From: AWTP1-13 sp963827545
GTDB lineage: Bacteria; Pseudomonadota; Alphaproteobacteria; Rhizobiales; Hyphomicrobiaceae
Assembly (NCBI GenBank): GCA_963827545.1
Contig: CAWHBI010000034.1
Location: 44,026-108,025, forward strand
DNA: 64,000 nucleotides
Direction: 5' to 3'
The first letter of the stretch is position 1. Each line of letters opens with the position of its first letter. This document shows positions 38,714 through 47,113 of this stretch, in pieces. Below the pieces are notes generated by a model. It did not search any database. It had not been told where the DNA came from and saw only the letters and a list, made by a program, of their open reading frames with translations. Position numbers and translations under genes: made by a program.

Positions 38714-40909
38714 CTACTCCTTCTTGAGGAGTTTCTCGAGCAGCTCGCGTGGTCTCGCACTGGGCTCGCCGTCGCCGCGCAAGAGGCCTTTGATGGCCTC
38801 CTGAACCTCCTGCGATTTGAGGTTCTTGCCGATCTGCTTGATGGCGCCGGTCAGTCGCTCCTGGCCCTTGATCTTGAAGACGGGCTTGTCCCATGGGCCT
38901 TCGATGCCGATCGGGATTTCCACGCTGCCGATGTTGACGACGGCCCCCTGCGCGGGCGGGCCGCCGACGATCTTCGCATGCACAGTGTAGTCGACCTGGC
39001 GAGGGCCCAGATCCAGGGTTCCCTCGCCGGTGAGCTGCACATGCGCGCTGACGAGCCTGAGATCCCGATTTTTGGCCGCGCCGTTGGCGACGTCGAACGT
39101 GCCGGAAAGCTCGCTGAAGGGGGTGCGGTCTTCCGGCACAGGCACGAGGTTCGGCAGCCGGCCCTGCTGCAGCGTGCGCACGATCTTGCCGACGTCGATG
39201 CCCGTCACTGCGCCGTTGGCAACGGCCAAGTCCACTTTGCCATTCAACGTCCCGACGATTTGCCGCTCCGACAGACCTTGCCCGGCAACGGCGAGAGCGA
39301 TGTTGCCGCGCCCGCCGTCCAGCCACCGGAAGCCCAGGGCATCGGCAAGCAGCGGCGAAACCGAGACGCCCAGGAGCCTGAGACTAGCCCCGGTGCCGAG
39401 CACCTCGCCGCTGCCGTCGAGCGTCAGCTCACCGCGCCCGCGGCCGCCGTAGAGCTCGATCTCCTCGAGCGCCACCTTGGCAACTCCGTTCTTCAACGCC
39501 ACCGAGAGCCTGCCTTGGCCGGTTTTCAGCTCCTTGTAGACGAGGCGCCCTACCGATAGCGCCAGGCTGGCATCGACAGCGCGGAGCACCGGCAGATCGA
39601 TGGGCTCCTCGCTCCAGCCGGATTTGCCGGGGGGCTGGCCCGATGGGGGCAGCGGCGCGGGAGGCGCGGACTCTTTTTGAGCCGGTGCGGCCGCAGCCCG
39701 CTCTGCCGCCGGTACTTGGCCGCCGGGCCGCACCAGCAGGCTGCCGAAATCCAGCTCTGAAACGGTGAGGTTGCCGCCGACGCTGGGCCGGCGCTGCGTC
39801 GTATCGACTGACAACGAGCCGGCCAACGTGCCGTCGCCCAGGGTTCCCTCGAGCTGCGAGACCGTCACTTGGCCACGGCTTGCGGCTACTTGCATCGAAA
39901 CGGCCAGGGCGCCGCCATCTGGCCCCCCCGGCAGGGCCTTACCGAGGCGCAGGGCCTGCACCGACGGCGCTTTGATGCTGGCCTTACCGTTGAGGAAGAC
40001 GTCTGCCGCCGGTGCCAGGGTTCCCTCGTAGGCAGCTTCGAACGGCGCGCCGGTGATCTTGAGATGAAGCTCTGCGGGTTGGTCCTCGAGGAGTGCCTGG
40101 AGCGGCGACACCGTTGCCGCAAAGCTCATGGGCGCCCCGTGCCAGGCCAGCGTGCCGTTGATCTCCAGGCGTCCGGTGCTGTCGTTGGCTGTGACGGCGA
40201 GATCGAGCGACTTGACCTCGTGATGGGACCCCGCTCTTTCGTCGTGGTAGCGGATCGTGGCATCGGTCATGCGAAGGCTGCCGAGCCGCGCCAGCGCAGC
40301 CTCGGAGCCTGCTCCTGCCGGAGGCCGCGCAGGTGCCGCCGCCCCCTGGTCGGAGTGGGCCGCATCGGCCGCGGTAGAACCCGGCTCTCGCGCCCCGACG
40401 CGGGTGGCTTCCCAGCTTCGGCGGCCCTGGGCATCGACGCTGAGCTCGATCGTCGGCCGGTGCAGCGTCACGCGCTTCGCGGCAAGCTTCCACGCCAGCA
40501 ACGACCAGACGCGCAGCTCGACCTCGAGGGACGGGACGACGAGCGTCGGTGCTCCCTCCCCGCCGTCGGGCGCGGACAATGAGACGTCGCTCAGGGACAC
40601 GGCCAGTCGGGGAAAGACCGAGAGCGACACTGGCCCGGCAACGGCAAGATCGCGGCCTGTGCGGGCCTTGACCTGCTCGATGAGCCGGTCGCGCAAGATG
40701 TCGACGGGGGCCGCAACGAGCAGGAAAACGAGCGCGGCCAAGCCAATGCAGCCGAGCACGAGCCCGCCGTAGCCGACAAAAGCCAGCCATCGGCCCCGCT
40801 GTTGCTGGCGGGGCGTACGGTTTCGCTCCTTCGGGGGCCGAGCCGCCTTATCATCGGGCGAGCCCTCGGCCCAGATCTCAAGCGGTTCCGAAGATGGATG
40901 GTCGGTCAT
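38714..40909 (-). CDS. AsmA-family protein
   Basis: A 731-residue protein. A Pro/Arg-rich cytosolic start leads to a transmembrane helix (WLAFVGYGGLVLGCIGLAALVFLLV, residues about 42-66), then the AsmA domain starting with VDILRDRLIEQVKARTGRDLAVAGPVSLSVFPRLAVSLSDVSLS. AsmA-like proteins bridge inner and outer membrane and are thought to carry lipids. Middle stretches (PAAERAAAAPAQKESAPPAPLPPSG) are low complexity. The remaining sequence is repeated beta structure. ATG at 40909. Confidence 0.9.
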   Translation of the reverse strand: MTDHPSSEPLEIWAEGSPDDKAARPPKERNRTPRQQQRGRWLAFVGYGGLVLGCIGLAALVFLLVAAPVDILRDRLIEQVKARTGRDLAVAGPVSLSVFPRLAVSLSDVSLSAPDGGEGAPTLVVPSLEVELRVWSLLAWKLAAKRVTLHRPTIELSVDAQGRRSWEATRVGAREPGSTAADAAHSDQGAAAPARPPAGAGSEAALARLGSLRMTDATIRYHDERAGSHHEVKSLDLAVTANDSTGRLEINGTLAWHGAPMSFAATVSPLQALLEDQPAELHLKITGAPFEAAYEGTLAPAADVFLNGKASIKAPSVQALRLGKALPGGPDGGALAVSMQVAASRGQVTVSQLEGTLGDGTLAGSLSVDTTQRRPSVGGNLTVSELDFGSLLVRPGGQVPAAERAAAAPAQKESAPPAPLPPSGQPPGKSGWSEEPIDLPVLRAVDASLALSVGRLVYKELKTGQGRLSVALKNGVAKVALEEIELYGGRGRGELTLDGSGEVLGTGASLRLLGVSVSPLLADALGFRWLDGGRGNIALAVAGQGLSERQIVGTLNGKVDLAVANGAVTGIDVGKIVRTLQQGRLPNLVPVPEDRTPFSELSGTFDVANGAAKNRDLRLVSAHVQLTGEGTLDLGPRQVDYTVHAKIVGGPPAQGAVVNIGSVEIPIGIEGPWDKPVFKIKGQERLTGAIKQIGKNLKSQEVQEAIKGLLRGDGEPSARPRELLEKLLKKE

Positions 40910-41113
40910 GGTCGTGATCCGTGGCCGGAGGCCGAACGGCAGGTCATGGTCTATCCGGAATCAGGTCCCAGCCGTGATTGTCCTAGGTTGCGGGCAATTA
41001 TGTCACAGAGACGGTCGAATTGAGAGATCGGGTGGGCATATTTCCAGCCCCTCGGGCTGCGCCCAAACGCCCATGGGACCAGCGTCGCACGGGCTTGAAC
41101 GGGAAAGGGCCCT

Positions 41114-41776
41114 GTGGGACATGAGAATTCGATGCCGCAATGCCCGGACAGCGCAGCTACTGGAAGCAACCTGCAGCAGCTCCAGCGCAGGCGCAAGCGC
41201 GTGCTCCGCGCCGGCGCTCTTGGTGGAATGGTGCTGCTGCTTCTTGCGGACTCGGCATGGCGCACGGCTGCTCCCGGTGTGCACGTGCTGCTGCAGCGGT
41301 GCGGTTTCCTCCTGATCCTGGTGTGCATCGTGGGGCGCACGTGGTGCACGCTCTACATCGGCGGCTACAAGAAGCGCGAGCTGATCACGAAGGGGCCGTA
41401 TTCCGTCGTGCGCAATCCGCTCTATGTGTTCACCATCATCGGTGTGACCGGTGTCGGGCTGCTTGCGGGCAGCGCTAGCATCGCGCTTCTTTTTGGGGCG
41501 CTGGCCCTGGCCGTTTTCGCCTTCGTGACGGTGCAGGAGGAGGCTTTCCTGGCCGGTACCTTCGGGAAGGCCTTCGCCGCCTATGCCGCCGAGGTGCCGC
41601 GCTTCTGGCCGCGCTTCTCAGCCTGGCAGGACACCGACGAACTGCTCATCAGGCCACGGCTCGTGCTGCGCACGTTCCTCGAGGCCAGCCTGTTCCTGCT
41701 GGCTGTGCCGCTGTTGGATCTGAAGGATCTGGCGCAGCGACTGGGTCTGCTGCCGGCGTTGCTGCAGCTGCCCTGA
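41114..41776 (+). CDS. Isoprenylcysteine methyltransferase-like membrane protein
   Basis: About 220 residues with four to five hydrophobic helices. The ICMT/phospholipid methyltransferase motif KKRELITKGPYSVVRNPLYVFTIIG and the later EEAFLAGTFGKAFAAYAAEVPRFWPRF, with conserved Glu, Gly and the final Tyr-x-x-x-V-PRF pattern, match the PEMT/isoprenylcysteine family. It would methylate a lipid or small substrate at the membrane. Start uncertain: GTG at 41114 or ATG at 41132. Confidence 0.82.
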   Translation: MGHENSMPQCPDSAATGSNLQQLQRRRKRVLRAGALGGMVLLLLADSAWRTAAPGVHVLLQRCGFLLILVCIVGRTWCTLYIGGYKKRELITKGPYSVVRNPLYVFTIIGVTGVGLLAGSASIALLFGALALAVFAFVTVQEEAFLAGTFGKAFAAYAAEVPRFWPRFSAWQDTDELLIRPRLVLRTFLEASLFLLAVPLLDLKDLAQRLGLLPALLQLP

Positions 41777-41841
41777 TCCTGCGCGAGTGGCGCGTGGCGG
41801 CGCCGGCCCCTATCATGTCGCCGACAACGCTGGAGTCTTGG

Positions 41842-42651
41842 ATGCCCGCCGCACGCCTGCTGTTCGCTTTGTTGGCCGCCCTTGCCGTCTGGCTTTGTCC
41901 GGCGGAAGTCATGGCGCAGGTGGCAGACCGTTGCCTCGCGGTGTCGCAGGCCCCGCGCCTGATACAGCCCGCGGTCATGCGGCTGGCCTCGCTGCAGGCA
42001 ACGGAGGCCCGCCTCACCTTCGTCGGGCACGCTACCTGGCTCATCGAAAGCGCGGGCGCGGTGAAAATCGCCACCGACTACAACGACTACATCCGCCCGT
42101 CCGTGGTGCCGGATATCGCCACCATGAACCGCGCCCACACCACGCATTATTCGCTGTTCCCCGACCCTGGCATCCAGCACGTGCTGCGCGGTTGGAACCC
42201 CGACGGAGGCCCGGCCAAGCACGATCTGATGCTCGCGGACGTGCGCGTGCGCAACGTCGCCACCAACATCCGCGACTGGGGCGGCGGCTCGATCCCCTAT
42301 GGCAACTCCATCTTCATCTTCGAGATCGCGGGCATGTGCATTGGCCACCTCGGCCACCTGCACCACACCCTCACAGACCAGCAGATCGCCCACATCGGCC
42401 AGCTCGACGTAGTGATGGTGGCAGTCGACGGCAGCTACACCATGGATGTCGCTGGCGTGGTCGAGACGCTCAAGACGCTGCGCGCGCGCCTGATCCTGCC
42501 CATGCACTATTTCAACCCGTACACGCTCAACCGCTTCCTCGACCGCATCCGCGACGACTTCCCCGTCGAGACCGCGAGTGAGGCGACCATCGTTGTCTCG
42601 CAGGCCACGCTGCCCGGCGAGCCGAAGGTGCTGGTGCTGCCGGGAAGCTGA
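41842..42651 (+). CDS. MBL-fold metallo-hydrolase, exported
   Basis: A 269-residue protein with a hydrophobic N-terminal segment (ARLLFALLAALAVWLCPAEVMA), likely signal peptide, then a UlaG-like metallo-beta-lactamase fold: FVGHATWLIESAGAVKIATDYN, CIGHLGHLHHTLTD and LILPMHYFNPYT. The usual T-H-x-H-x-D motif is not clear in this copy, as THYS occurs instead, but the other metal loops are present. Substrate unknown. GGAG lies 7 bases upstream of the ATG at 41842. Confidence 0.8.
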   Translation: MPAARLLFALLAALAVWLCPAEVMAQVADRCLAVSQAPRLIQPAVMRLASLQATEARLTFVGHATWLIESAGAVKIATDYNDYIRPSVVPDIATMNRAHTTHYSLFPDPGIQHVLRGWNPDGGPAKHDLMLADVRVRNVATNIRDWGGGSIPYGNSIFIFEIAGMCIGHLGHLHHTLTDQQIAHIGQLDVVMVAVDGSYTMDVAGVVETLKTLRARLILPMHYFNPYTLNRFLDRIRDDFPVETASEATIVVSQATLPGEPKVLVLPGS

Positions 42652-42675
42652 AACCAAGGCACCGAACAAGTTGGC

Positions 42676-43677
42676 CTAGCGCTGCTCGATCTTGTTCTTG
42701 GCGATGACGTCGGCCCACTTGGCGATGTCGGCCTTGAAGAAGGCCGTCAGCTCGTCGGGGGAGGTCGGATCGGCGACAATTCCCATTTCCAGCAGGCGCT
42801 TCTTGAGATCGTCGTCAGCCAGGACCGCGCGCATGGCCTCGTTGAGCTGCGCAACCACGGCGGCTGGGGTGCCGGCCTTGACGAACAGCCCGTTCCATGA
42901 CGTTACGTCGAAGGTAGTCGCGCCGTCCTCCCTGGCCGTGGGAACGTTCGGCAGCAGCGGCGAGCGCGTCGGCGCCGACGTCGCGAGCGGCCGCAGCTTG
43001 CCATCGTCGAAGTTACCCCTGAGCGCCGCGTAGGCCTCGATCGCCACATCGACATCGCCACGCATGAGAGCGATGAGCAGGTCCGGAGAGTTGCGGAAAG
43101 GAACCCACTGAAACTCGATGCCGGCAGTCGATTTGAGAAGCAGCGCGGACAGGTGCTGGGTGCTGCCCGGATTGACCGTGCCGACATTGAGCTTGCCCGG
43201 GTTGTCGCGCGCCGCCTTGATCGTGTCGGCCAGCGAGCGATAGGGCGAGCCGGCATTGGCGGCGAAGAAGAACTCGAAGCGGCCGATCTTCGTTACGGGT
43301 GCAAAGTCGGCGAGCGGGTCGAACGTCAGGTTCTTGAAGAGCCCGACGCTGATCGAGGTGCCATTGGTGAGCAGCGCCAGCGTGTAGCCGTCGGCCGGCG
43401 CGGACAGCACAGCACGCGCCGCTGCGATGCCGCCGCCGCCCGGATTGTTCTCGACGACGACGCGCTGTCCGAGCTTGTCGCCGAGCTTCTCGGCAACCAG
43501 CCGCGAGGTGGTGTCGGCAACGCCGCCGGGGCCGAACGCGATCACGAAGCGCAAAGGCTTGTTGGGATAGGCCGCTTGCCCCCATGCTGGGACGGACACC
43601 GCACACAGCGCCAGCCAGGTCAATGCCGCTGCCGCCCGCAGACCTGTCGTTGTCGATCTGGCAGTGGTCCTCGTCAT
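42676..43677 (-). CDS. Tripartite tricarboxylate transporter substrate-binding protein (Bug/TctC)
   Basis: A 333-residue exported binding protein. Signal peptide ends at VPAWGQA; then YPNKPLRFVIAFGPGGVADTTSRLVAEKLGDKLGQRVVVENNPGGGGI and the PADGYTLALLTNGT and NPGSTQHLSALLLK segments typical of Bug receptors. It would bind carboxylates for a TctAB-type transporter, which is not seen next to it. GGGAGGGG lies just upstream of the ATG. It follows the monooxygenase gene by 41 bases, so its ligand may be the aromatic acid that enzyme hydroxylates. Confidence 0.92.
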   Translation of the reverse strand: MTRTTARSTTTGLRAAAALTWLALCAVSVPAWGQAAYPNKPLRFVIAFGPGGVADTTSRLVAEKLGDKLGQRVVVENNPGGGGIAAARAVLSAPADGYTLALLTNGTSISVGLFKNLTFDPLADFAPVTKIGRFEFFFAANAGSPYRSLADTIKAARDNPGKLNVGTVNPGSTQHLSALLLKSTAGIEFQWVPFRNSPDLLIALMRGDVDVAIEAYAALRGNFDDGKLRPLATSAPTRSPLLPNVPTAREDGATTFDVTSWNGLFVKAGTPAAVVAQLNEAMRAVLADDDLKKRLLEMGIVADPTSPDELTAFFKADIAKWADVIAKNKIEQR

Positions 43678-43718
43678 TCGTGCCCCTCCCTTCTCGTCGG
43701 CTGGACCTTGCGCTTCTC

Positions 43719-44897
43719 TCACACTCTCATCACATCGGTTGTAGATGCGGCGGGAGCGGCAGGTGCGTCCAGTGGAGCGTTCCACGCATCGTACCCATAA
43801 AGCCAGGCGGTGTCCGAATTGCCTTCCTTCATCCACGTGTTGGCGCTCGAAATTGCTTGAACAAGCGAGGTGCGCGGCTTGCGATGGGCCTCGTAGCGCC
43901 GAAACGCGCCCTCGATGTCCTCGCCGTCGACAGCGTCGAGGCAGCGGGCGAGAACCGCCGCGTCCTCGATCGCCGTCGCTGCGCCCTGCGCCATGTAAGG
44001 CGTCATCGGGTGGCAGGCATCGCCGAGGAGCACGACGCGGCCATCGCTCCAGCGTTGCAAGGGCTCGCGTTCGAGGATGGCCCACTTGTGGCAGTCCGGG
44101 CAGGCGTCCAGCACGGCGCGCACATCGGCGTGGAAGCCCTCGTAGGCCTTGCGCAGCTCCTTCACGTCGCCTTTGGCCGACCACGACTCGCGCGTCAGCC
44201 ATTCGGCGGGCTCCGGTACGCTGGTGACGAAGTAGATCTCGCTGCGGGCCTTGTTCGTGTAGTAGATGACGATGTGGCGGTCGATGCCCCACCATTTCGT
44301 GCGCGACGGACCAATATCCCTGCCATTCATGAGGGCCGCCGGAAAGACCGCGCGATAGGCAATGCGGCCTTTGTGAAGGGGCGCGTCGGGGCCGATGACG
44401 ATATCGCGCACCGCGGAGTGGACCCCGTCCGCACCGACCACGGCATCAGCAACCTCTCGGCTCCCATCGGCGAACGTCAGGGTGACACGGCCTGCGGCCT
44501 GATCGAGGCCGACCAGCTTCTTGTCGAGATGAATGATCTCGGCCGGCAGCGCCGAGAGCAGCGCATCATGGAGGTCGGCGCGATGCATGCACAGATACGG
44601 CGCGCCGTGGAGGCTCTCCGGCATGGGGAGCTCGCGCGTGACCTCGCCTGTATTCCATACGCGGTTGAGATGGGAGTGTGGAGCGAAAGACGTCCGACGC
44701 AACCGCTGCTCGATGCCGATTTCACGCAAAACCTTCATCGCGTTCGGCATCATCTGAATGCCGGCGCCGATGCGGGCAAAGCGCGGGGCTTGCTCGTAAA
44801 CGCCCACATCCATGCCGAAACGGCGCAGCGTCGCGGCAACGGCGAGACCGCCCATGCCGGCGCCTACGATGGCAATCGAGAGCTTCTTTCTGGGCAT
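43719..44897 (-). CDS. FAD-dependent aromatic monooxygenase, NicC-like
   Basis: A 392-residue flavoprotein hydroxylase. FAD motif IAIVGAGMGGLAVAATLRRFG, the VVGADGVHSAVRD DG motif, and VVLLGDACHPMTPYMAQGAATAIEDAAVLAR GD motif are all present. Segments KWWGIDRHIVIYYTNKARSEIYFVTSVPEP and the WLYGYDAW end resemble 6-hydroxynicotinate 3-monooxygenase NicC more than salicylate hydroxylase. The precise substrate is unknown. The ATG at 44897 is preferred. It is operonic with the Bug-type binding protein downstream. Confidence 0.88.
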   Translation of the reverse strand: MPRKKLSIAIVGAGMGGLAVAATLRRFGMDVGVYEQAPRFARIGAGIQMMPNAMKVLREIGIEQRLRRTSFAPHSHLNRVWNTGEVTRELPMPESLHGAPYLCMHRADLHDALLSALPAEIIHLDKKLVGLDQAAGRVTLTFADGSREVADAVVGADGVHSAVRDIVIGPDAPLHKGRIAYRAVFPAALMNGRDIGPSRTKWWGIDRHIVIYYTNKARSEIYFVTSVPEPAEWLTRESWSAKGDVKELRKAYEGFHADVRAVLDACPDCHKWAILEREPLQRWSDGRVVLLGDACHPMTPYMAQGAATAIEDAAVLARCLDAVDGEDIEGAFRRYEAHRKPRTSLVQAISSANTWMKEGNSDTAWLYGYDAWNAPLDAPAAPAASTTDVMRV

Positions 44898-45033
44898 CGG
44901 GCCAAGGGATAGCAAGCCGGCCAGCAGGGCTCAATGACGGATGCGACACGGCCGCGCCGCGAATGGCCCCGCCCGCCGACGCTGGAGGTCACGCGAACCC
45001 TCCGCAGCACAGCCCGCCTGCTCGGCGCTGGCG

Positions 45034-45459
45034 TCAGACCGCGCCTTCGGCCGTGGTTTTCAGCTGCAGCAGAAGGTCCCTCAGCCCAGGTTCCTGCACG
45101 GCCGCTGCCGCGTCGCTCAGCGTGAACCACGCCCGCTGCCGCTGCTCGCACTCGGGCCAGGTGTCGAGCTCCTCTCGCACCTCGAGCAGGTAGACGGCCA
45201 CGCGAACGGGCAGCCGGCCCGAAGGGCGGCGCTTCTCATATGTGTAGGAGCCAATGCTCGCGGTCCCGGCCTCGCCAAGCACGCCGGCTTCCTCGCGCGC
45301 CTCCTCGGCTGCCGCGGCGTAGTCCTGCTGCTCTGGCCACGGCCAGCCCTTGGGGATCACCCACCGCTGCGTCTGCAGCGTGGTGACCAGGAGGACGAGC
45401 AAAGAGCCGTCGGGCCCACGGCGCACGGGCAGCGCCCCAACCTGTCGAGCCAATTCCAT
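45034..45459 (-). CDS. Nudix hydrolase
   Basis: A 141-residue Nudix protein. The box GWPWPEQQDYAAAAEEAREEAGVLG follows RWVIPKG, with the E-x-x-E-E-x-G pattern. The overall form, with a short RRP-G substrate loop and WFTLSDAAAAVQEPGLRDLL end, resembles the diphosphoinositol-polyphosphate phosphohydrolase-like group of alphaproteobacteria; its substrate is not known. The ATG at 45459 starts MELARQVGALPVRRG with GGCGGC upstream; the frame is open far further up. Confidence 0.88.
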   Translation of the reverse strand: MELARQVGALPVRRGPDGSLLVLLVTTLQTQRWVIPKGWPWPEQQDYAAAAEEAREEAGVLGEAGTASIGSYTYEKRRPSGRLPVRVAVYLLEVREELDTWPECEQRQRAWFTLSDAAAAVQEPGLRDLLLQLKTTAEGAV

Positions 45460-45685
45460 GCCGCCTATGTGACTGCGTCGCCTCCCCCTTGCAAGAGCCT
45501 TGACCGGCACGCAGCGCAAATATGGTTGATCATTCAACTGGGGCAACGGCTCGCAGCCAGCGCCTGATTGGGCTGCATCTGGCGGGCGGAGGGCAGGAAT
45601 TCCGCACACGCGAGAATGATGCGGCGCAGCACGCCCGCCAGGAATCACGGAAGCGGCCCGCCATGCAGATACGCCAGTCACGGCC

Positions 45686-46270
45686 TCACTTGCCGTACTT
45701 CGCCGCAAACTCGCGCTCGGCCTGGTTCTTCCAGCGATGGGCTTCCGCCTCGTACCGCGGGCCGTCCCAGGCTCGATGCTCGCCCCTCGCATACGCCAGG
45801 GCATTGTGGTGATACAGCATCGCATTCACGCGGTTGGCGACGAAGCTGTTCACCGAACGCACCACCTTGGCCGGCGTGCCCATGACAATCGAGTTGGGCG
45901 GGATGATCGAGTTGTCTGCAACGAGGCTGTGGCCGGCGACTATGGAGTTCTCGCCGATAACCGCGCCTTCCATGATGGTAGCGCCGATGCCGATCAGGCA
46001 GTTGTCGCCGATCGTGCAGCCGTGCAGTACGACCCGGTGCGTGATCGAGCAGTAGTCCCCGACGATGGTCGGCGCGTGGTAGCCCACGTGCACCATGACG
46101 TGGTCCTGCAGGTTGGTGGTGCGGCCGATGCGCACTTCCCTGCTTTCGGCGCGAATGACGGCGTAAGGCCACAGGCTCGCGCCTTCGCCGATCTCGACGC
46201 TGCCATAAATGCAGGCAGTTGGATGAATGTACGCCGCCTGCGCGAAACGCTTTTCGATCTCCGGGGGCAT
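45686..46270 (-). CDS. Gamma-class carbonic anhydrase-like protein
   Basis: A 194-residue left-handed beta-helix protein. Hexapeptide repeats run through IHPTACIYGSVEIGEGASLWPYAVIRAESREVRIGRTTNLQDHVMVHVG, with the metal-binding His in DHVMVHVG, ITHRVVLHG and later turns, then the C-terminal helix (NSFVANRVNAMLYHHNALAYARG). CaiE/PaaY/YrdA-type members are zinc or iron carbonic anhydrases or of unknown function. The ATG at 46270 gives the family start. It is convergent with the Nudix gene's direction and divergent from pyrE. Confidence 0.9.
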   Translation of the reverse strand: MPPEIEKRFAQAAYIHPTACIYGSVEIGEGASLWPYAVIRAESREVRIGRTTNLQDHVMVHVGYHAPTIVGDYCSITHRVVLHGCTIGDNCLIGIGATIMEGAVIGENSIVAGHSLVADNSIIPPNSIVMGTPAKVVRSVNSFVANRVNAMLYHHNALAYARGEHRAWDGPRYEAEAHRWKNQAEREFAAKYGK

Positions 46271-46380
46271 CGGCGCTGTCCTGGCTGTGAGCAACCCTCC
46301 TTAGCACGGGCCCTGCGCCTTGACAGGGGCTGCGCCGGCGGGCGAAGGCTCCGCAGTCGCACAGCTGGAGGCGCCAATCC

Positions 46381-46944
46381 ATGGGCAACACCGGCGCGGC
46401 CAGGGGCCGCCTGATCGAGATCGTCAAGCGCCGGTCGTTCTCCGCCGGCACAGAGACAAAACTGGTCTCAGGGCGCTCGACCAATTTCTACTTCAACATG
46501 AAGCCCACCATGCTCGATCCCGAGGGCGGGCACCTGATCGCCACGCTCATTCTCGACGCCTTGGGGGGCGCCGAGGTCGACCTGATCGGCGGCCTGGAGA
46601 TGGGCGCCGTGCCGCTGGCGGTGGCGGTGGCGGTGACGAGCCAGGTCAAGGGCTCGCCGCTGCGGGCGTTCTTCGTCAGGAAGCACGCCAAGGAGCATGG
46701 TGCCAGGAAGGTCATTGAAGGCCTGGCGCCCGGCGAGACCCTCGGGGGCAAGCGCATCGTCGTCTTGGAGGACGTGACTACGACGGGCGGCTCCGCCCTG
46801 AAAGCGATCGAGGCGCTCAAGGCGGAAGGTGCAGTCATCGTGCGCGTGATCACCGTGGTCGACCGGAAAGAGGGCGCAGCTGACGCCTTCAGGAGCGCGG
46901 GCATCCCCTTCACGGCGCTGCTGACGGCGGGCGATTTCCTCTAA
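46381..46944 (+). CDS. pyrE: Orotate phosphoribosyltransferase
   Basis: A 187-residue enzyme converting orotate and PRPP to orotidine 5'-monophosphate in pyrimidine synthesis. The PRPP-binding motif is IVVLEDVTTTGGSALKAIEALK, and SGRSTNFYFNMKPTMLDPEGGHLIA with DLIGGLEMGAVPLAVAVA and AFFVRKHAKEHG with its catalytic Lys are typical. Length is normal. It stands alone. Confidence 0.95.
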   Translation: MGNTGAARGRLIEIVKRRSFSAGTETKLVSGRSTNFYFNMKPTMLDPEGGHLIATLILDALGGAEVDLIGGLEMGAVPLAVAVAVTSQVKGSPLRAFFVRKHAKEHGARKVIEGLAPGETLGGKRIVVLEDVTTTGGSALKAIEALKAEGAVIVRVITVVDRKEGAADAFRSAGIPFTALLTAGDFL

Positions 46945-47113
46945 GCTTGCCCCCCCATGTTCTGGCGACGAATCGGCATCAACACCTGTCTTGCCTTGGT
47001 CGCGTGGTTCGACAGGCTCTTGAGGCCCGATCTGGGGACTGCTTGGCTGCGACCCTCGCCGCCCCAGCGCTGCGGGCTGCGCTTCGGAAATAGGCAACCA
47101 CGCGCCGGCGAGG

